Below are positions 1 through 6,890 of a DNA stretch of 7,763 bases, one piece after another. The stretch comes from Chlorobiota bacterium (GTDB lineage: Bacteria > Bacteroidota > Ignavibacteria > Ignavibacteriales > Ignavibacteriaceae), in the NCBI GenBank assembly GCA_008363265.1, contig RHKR01000329.1:1-7763 (forward strand), read 5' to 3'. Under the pieces are notes generated by a model, which searched no databases, was not told the origin of the DNA, and saw only the letters and a program-made list of their open reading frames with translations. Position numbers and translations under genes: made by a program. Within the stretch, counting starts at the first letter, position 1, and every line of letters starts with the position of its first letter.

Positions 1-868
1 GAGCGTAATAGTAACTTTTGCTTATGTTCTCAATAAGGGTACAGCCGATATCGGCCGCGGCGGTGTAAGAAAGTATCTCATCCTGCGGAATGGTTCCTGT
101 AAATACCACCCGGGTTTTTAAATTTTCTCTTTCCACCATCATTTCAAGTTCTCCACGCATATCACCGTCACCCATTATTACCAGACAGCAGTGTTCAAGT
201 TTTTTCAGCGCCTGCAATAGAACGGGTAATCCCCGCCCCTTAAGTATCACTCCCTGATAGATTAAAACCAATGATCCTTCCGGGAAACCGTATTTTGACC
301 TGAGGTTCAACGGCGTGATCGTATTTACTTTGTGGGGGAGGTTCCTTAACAGTATGAATTTCTCTGGAGTCAGTCCGTAATCCTCCATCAGAACCTCTGC
401 GTCCATCATGCCGGTAACTATTATTCTGTCGCAATCTTTGATAAAACTGTTTTCAACAGTGGCAAGAAGGGATTGTATTTTTTGTTTATCCTTCAATCCG
501 GCGAGATACTTGAAGAGCTCCCTCGAATCATAGAATAGTGGTTTACTGCGGAATTTCGCGAAAAAAGAGAGGAAAGGAAGGTTGTATATGTCGGAAGCGA
601 TATACAGATCGTATTTGTTGAAGATCAACTTCAGCTTAACAGCAAGTGCGAATTTCAGGTAAAAGAAGAGGGAACTTCCCGCTTTACTAAGTTTCGTTAC
701 AGGAACAGGTCCCCCTTGAGGACGGTCGTACCAATCGAAACTTAGAGTGTCAACCTCATAGCCTAGTTCGAGAAGTGAGAAGTATAGATTTCTGGCTCTG
801 GTGTCGTAGTTGATATTTCCGAGGAAAGAGATCAGAACCCTTTTCCCGTTGGTGCCTTTAGAACTCAA
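1..868 (-). CDS. Glycosyltransferase, GT4 / group 1 family (3' end outside window)
   Basis: This frame gives 289 codons before running off the left edge. It reads as a GT-B fold glycosyltransferase that would move a sugar from a nucleotide-sugar donor in the cytoplasm, likely for a surface polysaccharide. The N-terminal domain starts with VLISFLGNINYDTRARNL (about residues 11-28). The C-terminal donor-binding domain shows YQGVILKGRGLPVLLQAL (about 204-221), MGDGDMRGEL (about 232-241) and VVFTGTIPQDEILSYTAAAD (about 254-273). The window stops just before the PNKLFEY-like stretch usual in this subfamily. The only sensible start is TTG at 868-866: an in-frame TGA lies two codons upstream and no ATG or GTG occurs near the N-terminus. 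This start overlaps the preceding gene's end by 11 nt, implying translational coupling with the FemAB-like gene. Family call is firm; sugar, acceptor and exact start are inference. Confidence 0.85.
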   Translation of the reverse strand, partial: MSSKGTNGKRVLISFLGNINYDTRARNLYFSLLELGYEVDTLSFDWYDRPQGGPVPVTKLSKAGSSLFFYLKFALAVKLKLIFNKYDLYIASDIYNLPFLSFFAKFRSKPLFYDSRELFKYLAGLKDKQKIQSLLATVENSFIKDCDRIIVTGMMDAEVLMEDYGLTPEKFILLRNLPHKVNTITPLNLRSKYGFPEGSLVLIYQGVILKGRGLPVLLQALKKLEHCCLVIMGDGDMRGELEMMVERENLKTRVVFTGTIPQDEILSYTAAADIGCTLIENISKSYYYA

Positions 869-1820
869 TTTTCAGGGTGTTTCTCATTACAGTTCTTGCA
901 TCGAACTTTTCTTTGAACTCGATCAGGTTCATGCTTGGGGTCATAGGATTGGCGGCTTTCGTGTCTTGCGATACGCCGATGTCGACATATTTATAACCAC
1001 TCTCTGTTGCCCACTTCACAACTTCATACATTACACGCTGAATCGGTTTCATATGTTCGTACTCATAACGCAACATGTTATAAAAACAGAGTGTCACCTG
1101 CTTATTTGTGTTAAACATCAGGGAGCCACCGATCGGCTTCTTTTCGTGATAAACCATGAAAAGTTTCATCATTCCGGGCATCAGTTCATCGATACGATAG
1201 AGGTCTTCAAGTGAATGGGTGGGTTTTACGTCATGACGTGCCTTGTTCTCAAGGAGGATTGGATAAAATTCATCGTAACGGTTGTTAACCTCCACTTCAA
1301 GCCATCCCTCTTTGAATGTCTTACGGATGTTCCTACGGGTGGTTGGCGCAAACTTTTCTATAACATCTTCTTTTGGATCGAGCTTGATGCAACTGGAAAT
1401 ATAATGCAGATCGTACTTGAACCCGCGCCAGAGCATCGCGAAATCGAGGCTCTGGTTTCGGGTCCGCTCATATATGTCAGGCGCCGATGTTAAAACAAAA
1501 CCTTTAAAACCCTTCTGCTTGCCGTAGTCAACAAGAGTGTCCACCAGCTCCAGTGCTTCAGCAAATCTGATATCATCTGTAACAACAGAGCCGTAGCTTG
1601 CGCCTATTGGTGATTCATAGAAACCGTCGGGCATAAGTCTGCCGGGAAGCACTGCCTTAATGTTGCCCCTGTCAAGTATGATCAAATGATTGAATGTAAA
1701 CTTGCCGGGGGTGTGATAGTCGAAAAATACCTGTTTATGAAAGACCGTTCCGTTGTTGGAAGCGTCGACGAATTCGTCCCATTTCTTCCTCCATCCGGGA
1801 GTGTACTCTATTATTTCCAT
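858..1820 (-). CDS. FemAB-like / GNAT-fold acyltransferase (Acetyltransf_6 type)
   Basis: A 320-residue protein of the peptidoglycan-interpeptide FemAB / GNAT superfamily, which transfers amino acyl or acyl groups to amino groups on wall precursors or sugars. Visible marks are the Arg-rich segment TTRRNIRKTFKEGWLEVEV (about 160-178), the acceptor-side stretch YHEKKPIGGSLMF (about 224-236), and the C-terminal YKYVDIGVSQD (about 276-286) plus NLIEFKEKFDAR (about 298-309), matching the usual 'slirFKekfGar' ending of this family. Length is normal for the single-unit (non-Fem ligase) type. ATG at 1820 is the first start. No good Shine-Dalgarno precedes it, and the short AT-rich leader (1821-1870) directly follows the terminator of the upstream gene, so its promoter must lie there, but I see no convincing -7 box. 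The overlapping glycosyltransferase points to a role in a surface polymer or exopolysaccharide. Substrate is unknown. Confidence 0.8.
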   Translation of the reverse strand: MEIIEYTPGWRKKWDEFVDASNNGTVFHKQVFFDYHTPGKFTFNHLIILDRGNIKAVLPGRLMPDGFYESPIGASYGSVVTDDIRFAEALELVDTLVDYGKQKGFKGFVLTSAPDIYERTRNQSLDFAMLWRGFKYDLHYISSCIKLDPKEDVIEKFAPTTRRNIRKTFKEGWLEVEVNNRYDEFYPILLENKARHDVKPTHSLEDLYRIDELMPGMMKLFMVYHEKKPIGGSLMFNTNKQVTLCFYNMLRYEYEHMKPIQRVMYEVVKWATESGYKYVDIGVSQDTKAANPMTPSMNLIEFKEKFDARTVMRNTLKIEF

Positions 1821-1870
1821 CGCTCAGTTTCTGTATTTACCGGAAAAATAAAATAATGCAATGTTTAAAA

Positions 1871-1896
1871 TAAAAAAGCCCCGGATAAACCAGGGC
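1871..1896 (-). terminator. Intrinsic terminator of the CBM48-like gene
   Basis: On the minus strand, 25 nt after the stop codon, GCCC (1896-1893) pairs with GGGC (1881-1878). After one mismatch, an inner 2-bp GG/CC stem closes a 5-nt loop, and a run of six T follows directly (1877-1872). This is a standard rho-independent terminator shape. It separates the small glycogen-binding gene from the FemAB-like gene downstream. Confidence 0.8.
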
Positions 1897-1920
1897 CGGA
1901 TACATACGGGAGATCAATTC

Positions 1921-2241
1921 TTATTTGGTAAGATCAAGAAGACCATTCTGTGAATCAGCGTAAGGTGAACTTACGAATCCATCGGCTTCATTGTCATTTA
2001 CCCAGGTATTACCATCGAGAACATATCTGAATTGGTAAACTGATCCTGTTGGAATTTCAGCTACTAAAGAGAAAGAACCGTCTTTTTTAAGTTTGCTCAT
2101 CGGGTGAGCTTCAGCACTCCATCCATTGAAATCACCAACAACGCTGGCGCTCTGGAACGGCTTGCCGATTTCCTTCTCAATTCTGAAGGTTACCTTGCAG
2201 ACAGGCTCGCTCTTTAAATACTGCTTTTTAACAGACATCAT
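1921..2241 (-). CDS. Small stand-alone glycogen-binding (CBM48 / isoamylase N-domain-like) protein
   Basis: A 106-residue protein consisting almost entirely of one early-set beta-sandwich domain related to CBM48 and the AMPK glycogen-binding domain. Seen directly: VVGDFNGWS (about 34-42), HPMSKLKKDGSFSLVAEIP (about 46-64), YQFRYVLDGNTWVNDNEAD (about 69-87) and a final NGLLDL. The tryptophans W41 and W80 and the N/D residues after W80 are where the family binds alpha-glucan chains. There is no signal peptide and no attached catalytic domain, so it is probably a cytoplasmic alpha-glucan-binding or regulatory protein. Two adjacent ATG codons are possible starts; the second (2238) lies 5 nt from a GAGG Shine-Dalgarno and fits better than 2241 (2 nt away). 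It has its own promoter (near 2287-2317) and terminator, so it is monocistronic. Domain call is firm, biological role is not. Confidence 0.85.
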   Translation of the reverse strand: MMSVKKQYLKSEPVCKVTFRIEKEIGKPFQSASVVGDFNGWSAEAHPMSKLKKDGSFSLVAEIPTGSVYQFRYVLDGNTWVNDNEADGFVSSPYADSQNGLLDLTK

Positions 2242-2286
2242 TACCTCGAAAACTTGTGATTGAAATAATTATCAAAATCTTTGACT

Positions 2287-2319
2287 CAAATATAGCCCAC
2301 CGGTAACCCCTTTGCAAGA
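2287..2319 (-). promoter_or_regulatory. Bacteroidetes-type promoter for the CBM48-like gene
   Basis: On the minus strand TATATTTG (2294-2287) matches the Bacteroidetes -7 consensus TAnnTTTG exactly, and TCTTG (2319-2315) sits 20 nt upstream as a -33 TTG element. The start codon is about 45 nt downstream, leaving a short leader with a GAGG ribosome site. Supports a promoter dedicated to this small gene. Confidence 0.65.
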
Positions 2320-2325
2320 AAAAAC

Positions 2326-2472
2326 GACCGTTCGGCCGTCCGACCGAGCTATTTTTTATCTTTTTAACCTCTTTTTGCTCCCGTTCGGCCGTCCGACCGA
2401 GCTATTCATCCTCCGGTATAGCACTTTCCATCGCGCTTGGTATGTCTCGGTCGGTTGTCCGACCGGGTAATT
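2326..2472. repeat. Cluster of three related hairpin-forming repeats
   Basis: Copies 1 (2328-2353) and 2 (2381-2406) are identical over 26 bp. Copy 3 (2445-2472) aligns to the 28-bp window 2379-2406 with 21 matches. The spacers are 27 and 38 bp and unrelated to each other. Each copy is an imperfect inverted repeat: in copy 3, CGGTCGG (2448-2454) pairs perfectly with CCGACCG (2459-2465) around a TTGT loop, extendable by a wobble and a C-G pair. In copies 1 and 2, CGTTCGG pairs with CCGACCG around CCGT with one mismatch. The cluster lies between two divergent promoters. It could be a REP-like dispersed element, an operator array, or transcript hairpins; there is no transposase or cas gene alongside. 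Confidence 0.85.
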
Positions 2473-2570
2473 CAGGTCATTCCTCTATTCTGCCCGGACG
2501 GTCCCTTCCGCCATTTGAGGCTTAAAGAATAAAAAAACCGTCTTAAAATCTCACTGTTATTAAGTAAATT

Positions 2571-2578
2571 TAAGTTTG
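2571..2578 (+). promoter_or_regulatory. Putative -7 element for the permease-lipoprotein transcript
   Basis: TAAGTTTG matches the TAnnTTTG consensus. No good -33 TTG lies at the expected distance upstream. If used, transcription would begin near 2585, which places the GTG at 2578 outside the message and favours the ATG at 2608 as the permease start. Confidence 0.5.
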
Positions 2579-2607
2579 TGTTTCACCACATTTTTACCGG
2601 ACAATTA

Positions 2608-4053
2608 ATGGCAAATGAGCAGAAAAAACACAGTTTAATAACCGCAACCACCGTAACAATATCCACAATGATAGGCACCGGTGTTTTCACAAGTCTTGGA
2701 TTTCAGGTTTTTGATATTCAGTCTGTTCCCCCGATCCTTGCACTCTGGATAATCGGTGGAATAATAGCCACTGCCGGAGCTCTTACGTACGGCGAATTAA
2801 CTTCGGCCTTCCCCAGATCAGGCGGTGAGTACAACTTTCTCTCGAAACTTTATCACCCTATCGTAGGATTTCTCTCCGGGTACGTTTCTGCCACCGTTGC
2901 CTTCGCCGCGCCTATTGCCCTGGCGGGTATGGCCCTAGGAACATATTTTGGAGGAGTGGTCGCTGACAAAGCCGATCCAAATTTTGAAACCGTCAAAATG
3001 ATGATCGCCCTTGGGGCAGTGTTCGTGATGACAGGTATACACATCATAAAAGTAAGTGTCAGCGGGAGCTTTCAGAAGTACATCACCTCACTGGTGGTGA
3101 TGCTGATAGTCGCCCTGATTGGTTCAGCATTCCTGTTCGGTGAAGCAACCACACTTCCCTTTCTCGGGTTTGAATATGACTTCAATGCCCTTCTTAGCAC
3201 ACCGTTCGCTGTCTCACTTATTTATGTGTCATACTCTTACTCCGGTTGGAACGGAGCGGCTTACATTACAGAAGAGGTTGAAAACCCGACCCGTAACGTG
3301 CCGCTCGCGCTGTTCCTCGGTACAATGATCGTTATGGTCTTGTATGTTTTGCTTAACTTCGCTTTTCTCTACATTGTACCTGTCGAGCAGCTCAAAGGTC
3401 AGATCGATGTCGGTCTCCTGGCAGCGAAAGGTATTTTTGGTGAATCAGGGGCGATTGTCGTAGGACTTTTGATCTCGGTATGCCTCCTCTCTGCGATTTC
3501 AGGTATGACCTTTATCGGACCGCGCGTTACGCAGACAATGATGAAGGATGTTATTCCAAACATATACAGGAAATACAACTTCCTCAACCGCGAACTGCCT
3601 GTAGTACCGATTCTCTTTCAGAGTGCCGTGGCTGTTTTCATGATAGTCACCTACACTTTTGAGCAGGTTCTCGTTTATATCGGCTTTACTTTAAGTCTTT
3701 CGACAACGGCAACAGTCTTCGGTATATTTATCCTCAGAACAAAGCTTAAGCACATCCCCCGGTCATACAAGACATTCGGTTATCCAATTACACCGGTGAT
3801 CTTCATCCTGTTCGAGATTTGGATGCTCACTCATATTCTGATGGACAGGCCAGCAGAATCAATCGCCGGACTCGCAACTGTTCTCTCCGGTATAGCGGTT
3901 TATTATATAGCAGGATATTCAAGGCTAACTACAAATGAACAACATTTTTTCTGTCGTACTGAAAAAATTGATTCCTGTAAATTCATTTATTCTTATGGTT
4001 CTTTTCTTCACCCTTACGGGCTGCCAGAAGACCGCCTCAACAACACCGGTTAA
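2608..4053 (+). CDS. APC-superfamily amino acid permease
   Basis: An inner-membrane, about 12-helix carrier of the amino acid-polyamine-organocation superfamily, moving an amino acid by symport or exchange. Helix 1 carries the unwound substrate-binding motif in TISTMIGTGVFTSLGF (about 17-32). Helix 2 ends in ALTYGELTSAFPRSGGEYNF (about 58-77), a classic signature of the family; later helices include LIYVSYSYSGWNGAAYITEE near the middle. I start it at ATG 2608 (MANEQKKHS) rather than GTG 2578, because the charged MANEQKK tail is typical and a -7 promoter element covers 2571-2578; from 2608 it is 481 residues. The last ~43 residues (after AGYSRLT) overlap the lipoprotein gene by 119 nt and look non-native, so the true end may be near 3938 (see findings). 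Substrate cannot be read from sequence. Confidence 0.85.
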   Translation: MANEQKKHSLITATTVTISTMIGTGVFTSLGFQVFDIQSVPPILALWIIGGIIATAGALTYGELTSAFPRSGGEYNFLSKLYHPIVGFLSGYVSATVAFAAPIALAGMALGTYFGGVVADKADPNFETVKMMIALGAVFVMTGIHIIKVSVSGSFQKYITSLVVMLIVALIGSAFLFGEATTLPFLGFEYDFNALLSTPFAVSLIYVSYSYSGWNGAAYITEEVENPTRNVPLALFLGTMIVMVLYVLLNFAFLYIVPVEQLKGQIDVGLLAAKGIFGESGAIVVGLLISVCLLSAISGMTFIGPRVTQTMMKDVIPNIYRKYNFLNRELPVVPILFQSAVAVFMIVTYTFEQVLVYIGFTLSLSTTATVFGIFILRTKLKHIPRSYKTFGYPITPVIFILFEIWMLTHILMDRPAESIAGLATVLSGIAVYYIAGYSRLTTNEQHFFCRTEKIDSCKFIYSYGSFLHPYGLPEDRLNNTG

Positions 4054-5173
4054 AGAAGACACCGTAAAAACCGGAACAGAAGCCACAACCGTTGAAACCG
4101 GCGAAAAACTCGATCTTTCCAAGTATGACATGCGCTATGATGATATGGCCAAAATACTTGGCGGTATCGAAGTGGCGGCGAAATCCAAATACTACAAACT
4201 GACCCAGGACAAGGGATGGAAGGAACACCAGAAATTCTTCGCCACAAAATGGGCAGGTCTCGAAAAAGATATTCTTGATTCAGTTGAATACTGGGCAGAA
4301 ACCGAACTAAAGGATTTCGATCCCAAGGCTAAAACAGTCTTTTATCCTTTCGGCGGCCCCGACTTCCTCTTTGCTGAAAAGTTCTTCCCCAACGCGAACA
4401 TCTACATACTCCAGGGTCTTGAGCCTGTCAACAAACTTCCCAACGAGATAAAGGCGACCGACGCCAGTTTAAGAGATTATCTTGATGATCTTCAGGCATC
4501 ACTCAGGATCCTCACCACCCGCGGTTACTTTATCACAAAGCAGATGAGCAGCGACCTTCAGCAGGGGATCTTCCGGGGTGTGATCCCTGTAATGTTTCTT
4601 TTCCTTGCAAGAACAGAAAACACAGTTCTGGATGTAAAATACATCACCACCAACAAGGAAGGGGACTTCCTCCTGAAAGATGAAGAACTTCTCTCAGCCG
4701 ATCAGCTTAAGAACGGTGCAAAGGGTTGTGTGATTTACTTTACTGACAAGAATCAGAAAGAGGTTAAGAAACTTTACTACTTCAGCTCTGATACACAGAA
4801 TGCCTCCTGGGCGAAGAGAAAGAATCTCCAGAAACTCGTGACTGATAATGGTCCGGTAATCTTCTTCACCAAAGCGGCTTCATACTTGCTTCATGGTGAT
4901 GGTTTCTCGGCACTTCGTTCTTTCATCCTTGAAAATGCAAGCTATCTCGTTCAGACCGATACCGGTATCCCGGTGAAATTCCTTGAGAACGGAAAATGGG
5001 ACATGACCTATTACGGTACTTACATCAAACCGATCAGCGACTTCCCATGGGCCTACCAGACACAGCTAAAGACTATCTACGGCGATGATTCAAAGGTTAA
5101 ACACATGCCTTTCGGTATCTGCTACAGGTGGAAAAAAGAGGAGTCGAATATTATGAAGGGAATCAAGAAGTAA
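3935..5173 (+). CDS. Uncharacterised lipoprotein with YPFGGPDFLF motif
   Basis: A 412-residue protein with a type II signal peptide: KK at 10-11, a hydrophobic core, and lipobox LTGC with the lipidated Cys at 30, then a Thr/Lys/Glu-rich linker to about residue 60. It is therefore an envelope lipoprotein. I do not recognise a named domain. The most striking segment is VFYPFGGPDFLFAEKFFPNA (about 135-154) followed by IYILQGLEPV (about 156-165), which looks like the core of a conserved globular family; I recall similar 'YPFSGPDFLYA...LEPVG' segments in hypothetical proteins but cannot name the family. Later parts contain GCVIYFTD, TKAASYLLHGDGFSALRSFI and a WDMTYYGTYIKPISDFPWAYQ stretch. ATG 3935 is required to give a full signal peptide (the next Met leaves only 9 residues before the Cys). 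AAGG lies 10 nt upstream. It overlaps the permease and is probably co-transcribed with it. Function unknown. Confidence 0.85.
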   Translation: MNNIFSVVLKKLIPVNSFILMVLFFTLTGCQKTASTTPVKEDTVKTGTEATTVETGEKLDLSKYDMRYDDMAKILGGIEVAAKSKYYKLTQDKGWKEHQKFFATKWAGLEKDILDSVEYWAETELKDFDPKAKTVFYPFGGPDFLFAEKFFPNANIYILQGLEPVNKLPNEIKATDASLRDYLDDLQASLRILTTRGYFITKQMSSDLQQGIFRGVIPVMFLFLARTENTVLDVKYITTNKEGDFLLKDEELLSADQLKNGAKGCVIYFTDKNQKEVKKLYYFSSDTQNASWAKRKNLQKLVTDNGPVIFFTKAASYLLHGDGFSALRSFILENASYLVQTDTGIPVKFLENGKWDMTYYGTYIKPISDFPWAYQTQLKTIYGDDSKVKHMPFGICYRWKKEESNIMKGIKK

Positions 5174-5196
5174 TTATTACTTCACAAAATTAGGAA

Positions 5197-5227
5197 GGGG
5201 CCGGCATCAATTGCGGGCCCCTTTTTT
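5197..5227 (+). terminator. Intrinsic terminator after the lipoprotein gene
   Basis: GGGGCC (5197-5202) pairs with GGCCCC (5216-5221); after a G-G mismatch an inner GCA/TGC stem closes a TCAAT loop, and six T follow (5222-5227). It lies 23 nt past the TAA stop. On the opposite strand the hairpin is followed by only a weak T-rich stretch, so it may help end the convergent beta-propeller gene but is mainly a plus-strand terminator. Confidence 0.9.
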
Positions 5228-5232
5228 ATTAT

Positions 5233-6828
5233 CTAACCGAGGGCGTAAAGATAACCGTCCCTGCTTGAGCAGTAAACAGTATCATCCCAAACGATGGGTG
5301 TGGCTTCAAATGAGCCTGCAGTGAATGTATCAAGTTTTTTCAACCGTACTCCATACTCTTCTCCCGCCGCATTCTTCGCGGTTTCACCATCGCCTTTTTT
5401 TCCTTTAACAAACTCTATCTGTATTAGGTGAAGGCCGTTGTAAGTAGGGGCAACTATCTTGTTACCACTGGTGATGATAGGTGTGGCGATCGAGGGTCCA
5501 ACGTTCATTTTGGCGAGTAATTTGGGAACCGGGTATTTCTTCTTGTTCAACATATCAAGGGTGGTCTCACCTGAAAGCTCATGCTGACTGCCTACATACA
5601 GATTTCCATCTATCGCCAGTGTGATCCAGATGTCCGGATACTGCTTGTCAGGGTTGTATTCATCGTTAATGGCCACCGTGCCGATGACCCCGCCATCCCA
5701 TTCAGCAACGCTTGCGTTCTTTGTGGGGAAGTACCAAACAACGGAATCCGGACCCGGTTTGGAAGGGTCAAGTTTAACCACCCCTCCCCTGCCGGGAACA
5801 TACTGCTTCTCGATCGTGGCAAGGATCATATTCTCCTTGGTGACCACAGTAGACCCGTCTATATCGGAACCCGTAAAATAGTCGAAATCGATCTCCATCT
5901 TGTTGATGTCGATACCATAGATGTGACCCGCGCCGGATGCGATAAAAACCCTGTCACCAATTCTGGCGGGGCTTGCCTCTACCACGATATTATTGCCGTG
6001 CTTGGCAGCATCGGAATCTTCATAAAGTTTGACCTTGCCGAGCACTTTGGGCTGCTTAATGCCGTCAAGAAGTGCGGCATCGCTGATTTTACTGCTTAAG
6101 AAAAAACCGTAACCGCTCTCAACCGCGTTGAAGAGCATTCCATTTCCAAGATAGAGGGGCGAACTGTCGTTATCGCGGCTGTAGCAAACCGATTTCGGGA
6201 CATTGAACCGCCATAGCTCTTTACCGGTCCTGTATGAAATGGCTCTGAAGCTGGGGATGATTTTTGAGCCGGACACTGTGTTTCCGTTTCCTAGTCTGCT
6301 CCCCTGCAACAATACGATCCTGTCCTGTTCGGGTGCAGTTTTGTCGATGTATACCGAACCCGCCCCTTTCATAATGTCGTCGTTCTTGTATTTCCAAACC
6401 TCTTTAAGGCCTGCAGCTTCAAACTTGCGAAGATACTGATCATACCCTCCGAGAACCAGCATCACTTTCCCACCTTCGAGGTAGACCGAAGGTTGCCCGG
6501 TCCAACCCGCTCCACAGAAAGATTTTCGTTTTTTGCCAACTACTGATTCAGAGCAACCAAGGCGGAACTTCGACTTTACCCGGAGTTTGCTTACATCCCC
6601 CTTTCCATAATAGCGACGGAACTCGTTACCAAGGAAAGTCGACATCATTATCTGTGTGTTGCCGTCAGTCCAGGGATCATCGCGGGGTTCCGGCTCCGGT
6701 CCTTCAACCGGTCTCTGATCCTGGCTCTTCCCGTTATTGCATGCTGAAAGTGAAATGGTGCCTGCGCCTGTTGCTGCAAGCGCGCCCATAATTCCGAGTG
6801 CTCTGAGAAATTCTCTTCGTGTGGTCAT
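5233..6828 (-). CDS. Tat-exported lipoprotein with PQQ/WD-like beta-propeller
   Basis: A 531-residue exported protein. The N-terminus has a twin-arginine signal, TTRREFLRALG (RR at 4-5), a hydrophobic core, and a lipobox-like LSAC with Cys at 30, so it is likely folded before export and lipid-anchored. The rest reads as a beta-propeller built of PQQ-like blades: VYLEGGKVMLVLGGYDQYLRK, YRTGKELWRFNVPKS, GDRVFIASGAGHIYGIDINK, ITLAIDGNLYVGSQHE, and the closing TPIVWDDTVYCSSRDGYLYALG at the C-terminus. The dehydrogenase-type PQQ active site is not evident, so a binding or assembly scaffold is more likely than an enzyme. ATG 6828 is preceded by AT-rich sequence without a Shine-Dalgarno, usual in Bacteroidota. 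It follows a sodium:solute symporter gene by 62 nt and may share its transcript. Ligand unknown. Confidence 0.85.
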   Translation of the reverse strand: MTTRREFLRALGIMGALAATGAGTISLSACNNGKSQDQRPVEGPEPEPRDDPWTDGNTQIMMSTFLGNEFRRYYGKGDVSKLRVKSKFRLGCSESVVGKKRKSFCGAGWTGQPSVYLEGGKVMLVLGGYDQYLRKFEAAGLKEVWKYKNDDIMKGAGSVYIDKTAPEQDRIVLLQGSRLGNGNTVSGSKIIPSFRAISYRTGKELWRFNVPKSVCYSRDNDSSPLYLGNGMLFNAVESGYGFFLSSKISDAALLDGIKQPKVLGKVKLYEDSDAAKHGNNIVVEASPARIGDRVFIASGAGHIYGIDINKMEIDFDYFTGSDIDGSTVVTKENMILATIEKQYVPGRGGVVKLDPSKPGPDSVVWYFPTKNASVAEWDGGVIGTVAINDEYNPDKQYPDIWITLAIDGNLYVGSQHELSGETTLDMLNKKKYPVPKLLAKMNVGPSIATPIITSGNKIVAPTYNGLHLIQIEFVKGKKGDGETAKNAAGEEYGVRLKKLDTFTAGSFEATPIVWDDTVYCSSRDGYLYALG

Positions 6829-6866
6829 TTTATCGGATATTTATTGAGAAATATAAACGTAATTTA

Positions 6867-6874
6867 CAAAAGTA
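6867..6874 (-). promoter_or_regulatory. Possible -7 element upstream of the propeller gene
   Basis: On the minus strand TACTTTTG matches TAnnTTTG in the 62-nt gap between symporter and propeller genes, about 38 nt before the start codon. No TTG -33 element is found at proper spacing, so this is weak; readthrough from the symporter gene is equally possible. Confidence 0.35.
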
Positions 6875-6890
6875 AGGTGAGTTAATTCTT

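Noticed and set aside
240..434. Minus-strand open frame of 64 codons
   Set aside because: Out-of-frame shadow within the glycosyltransferase gene, whose own frame reads through the region with family motifs.
810..1214. Plus-strand open frame of 134 codons
   Set aside because: Antisense to the FemAB-like gene; the His/Cys-rich translation is typical of a shadow frame.
2340..2366. First repeat plus following T-rich run as a plus-strand terminator
   Set aside because: No plus-strand gene lies upstream to terminate, the T-run is separated from the stem by several bases, and the second and third copies lack it.
2326..2472. Short CRISPR array
   Set aside because: Only three copies, the third diverged (21 of 28), spacers of unequal length, and no cas genes in the window; hairpin repeat family fits better.
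2578..2607. GTG start giving a 10-residue longer permease
   Set aside because: The GTG overlaps a -7 promoter element and the extra residues do not look like part of an APC N-terminus; ATG 2608 is preferred.
5581..6099. Plus-strand open frame of 172 codons
   Set aside because: Lies wholly antisense inside the propeller gene, has no recognisable protein features or start context, and is a shadow of the GC-balanced coding strand.
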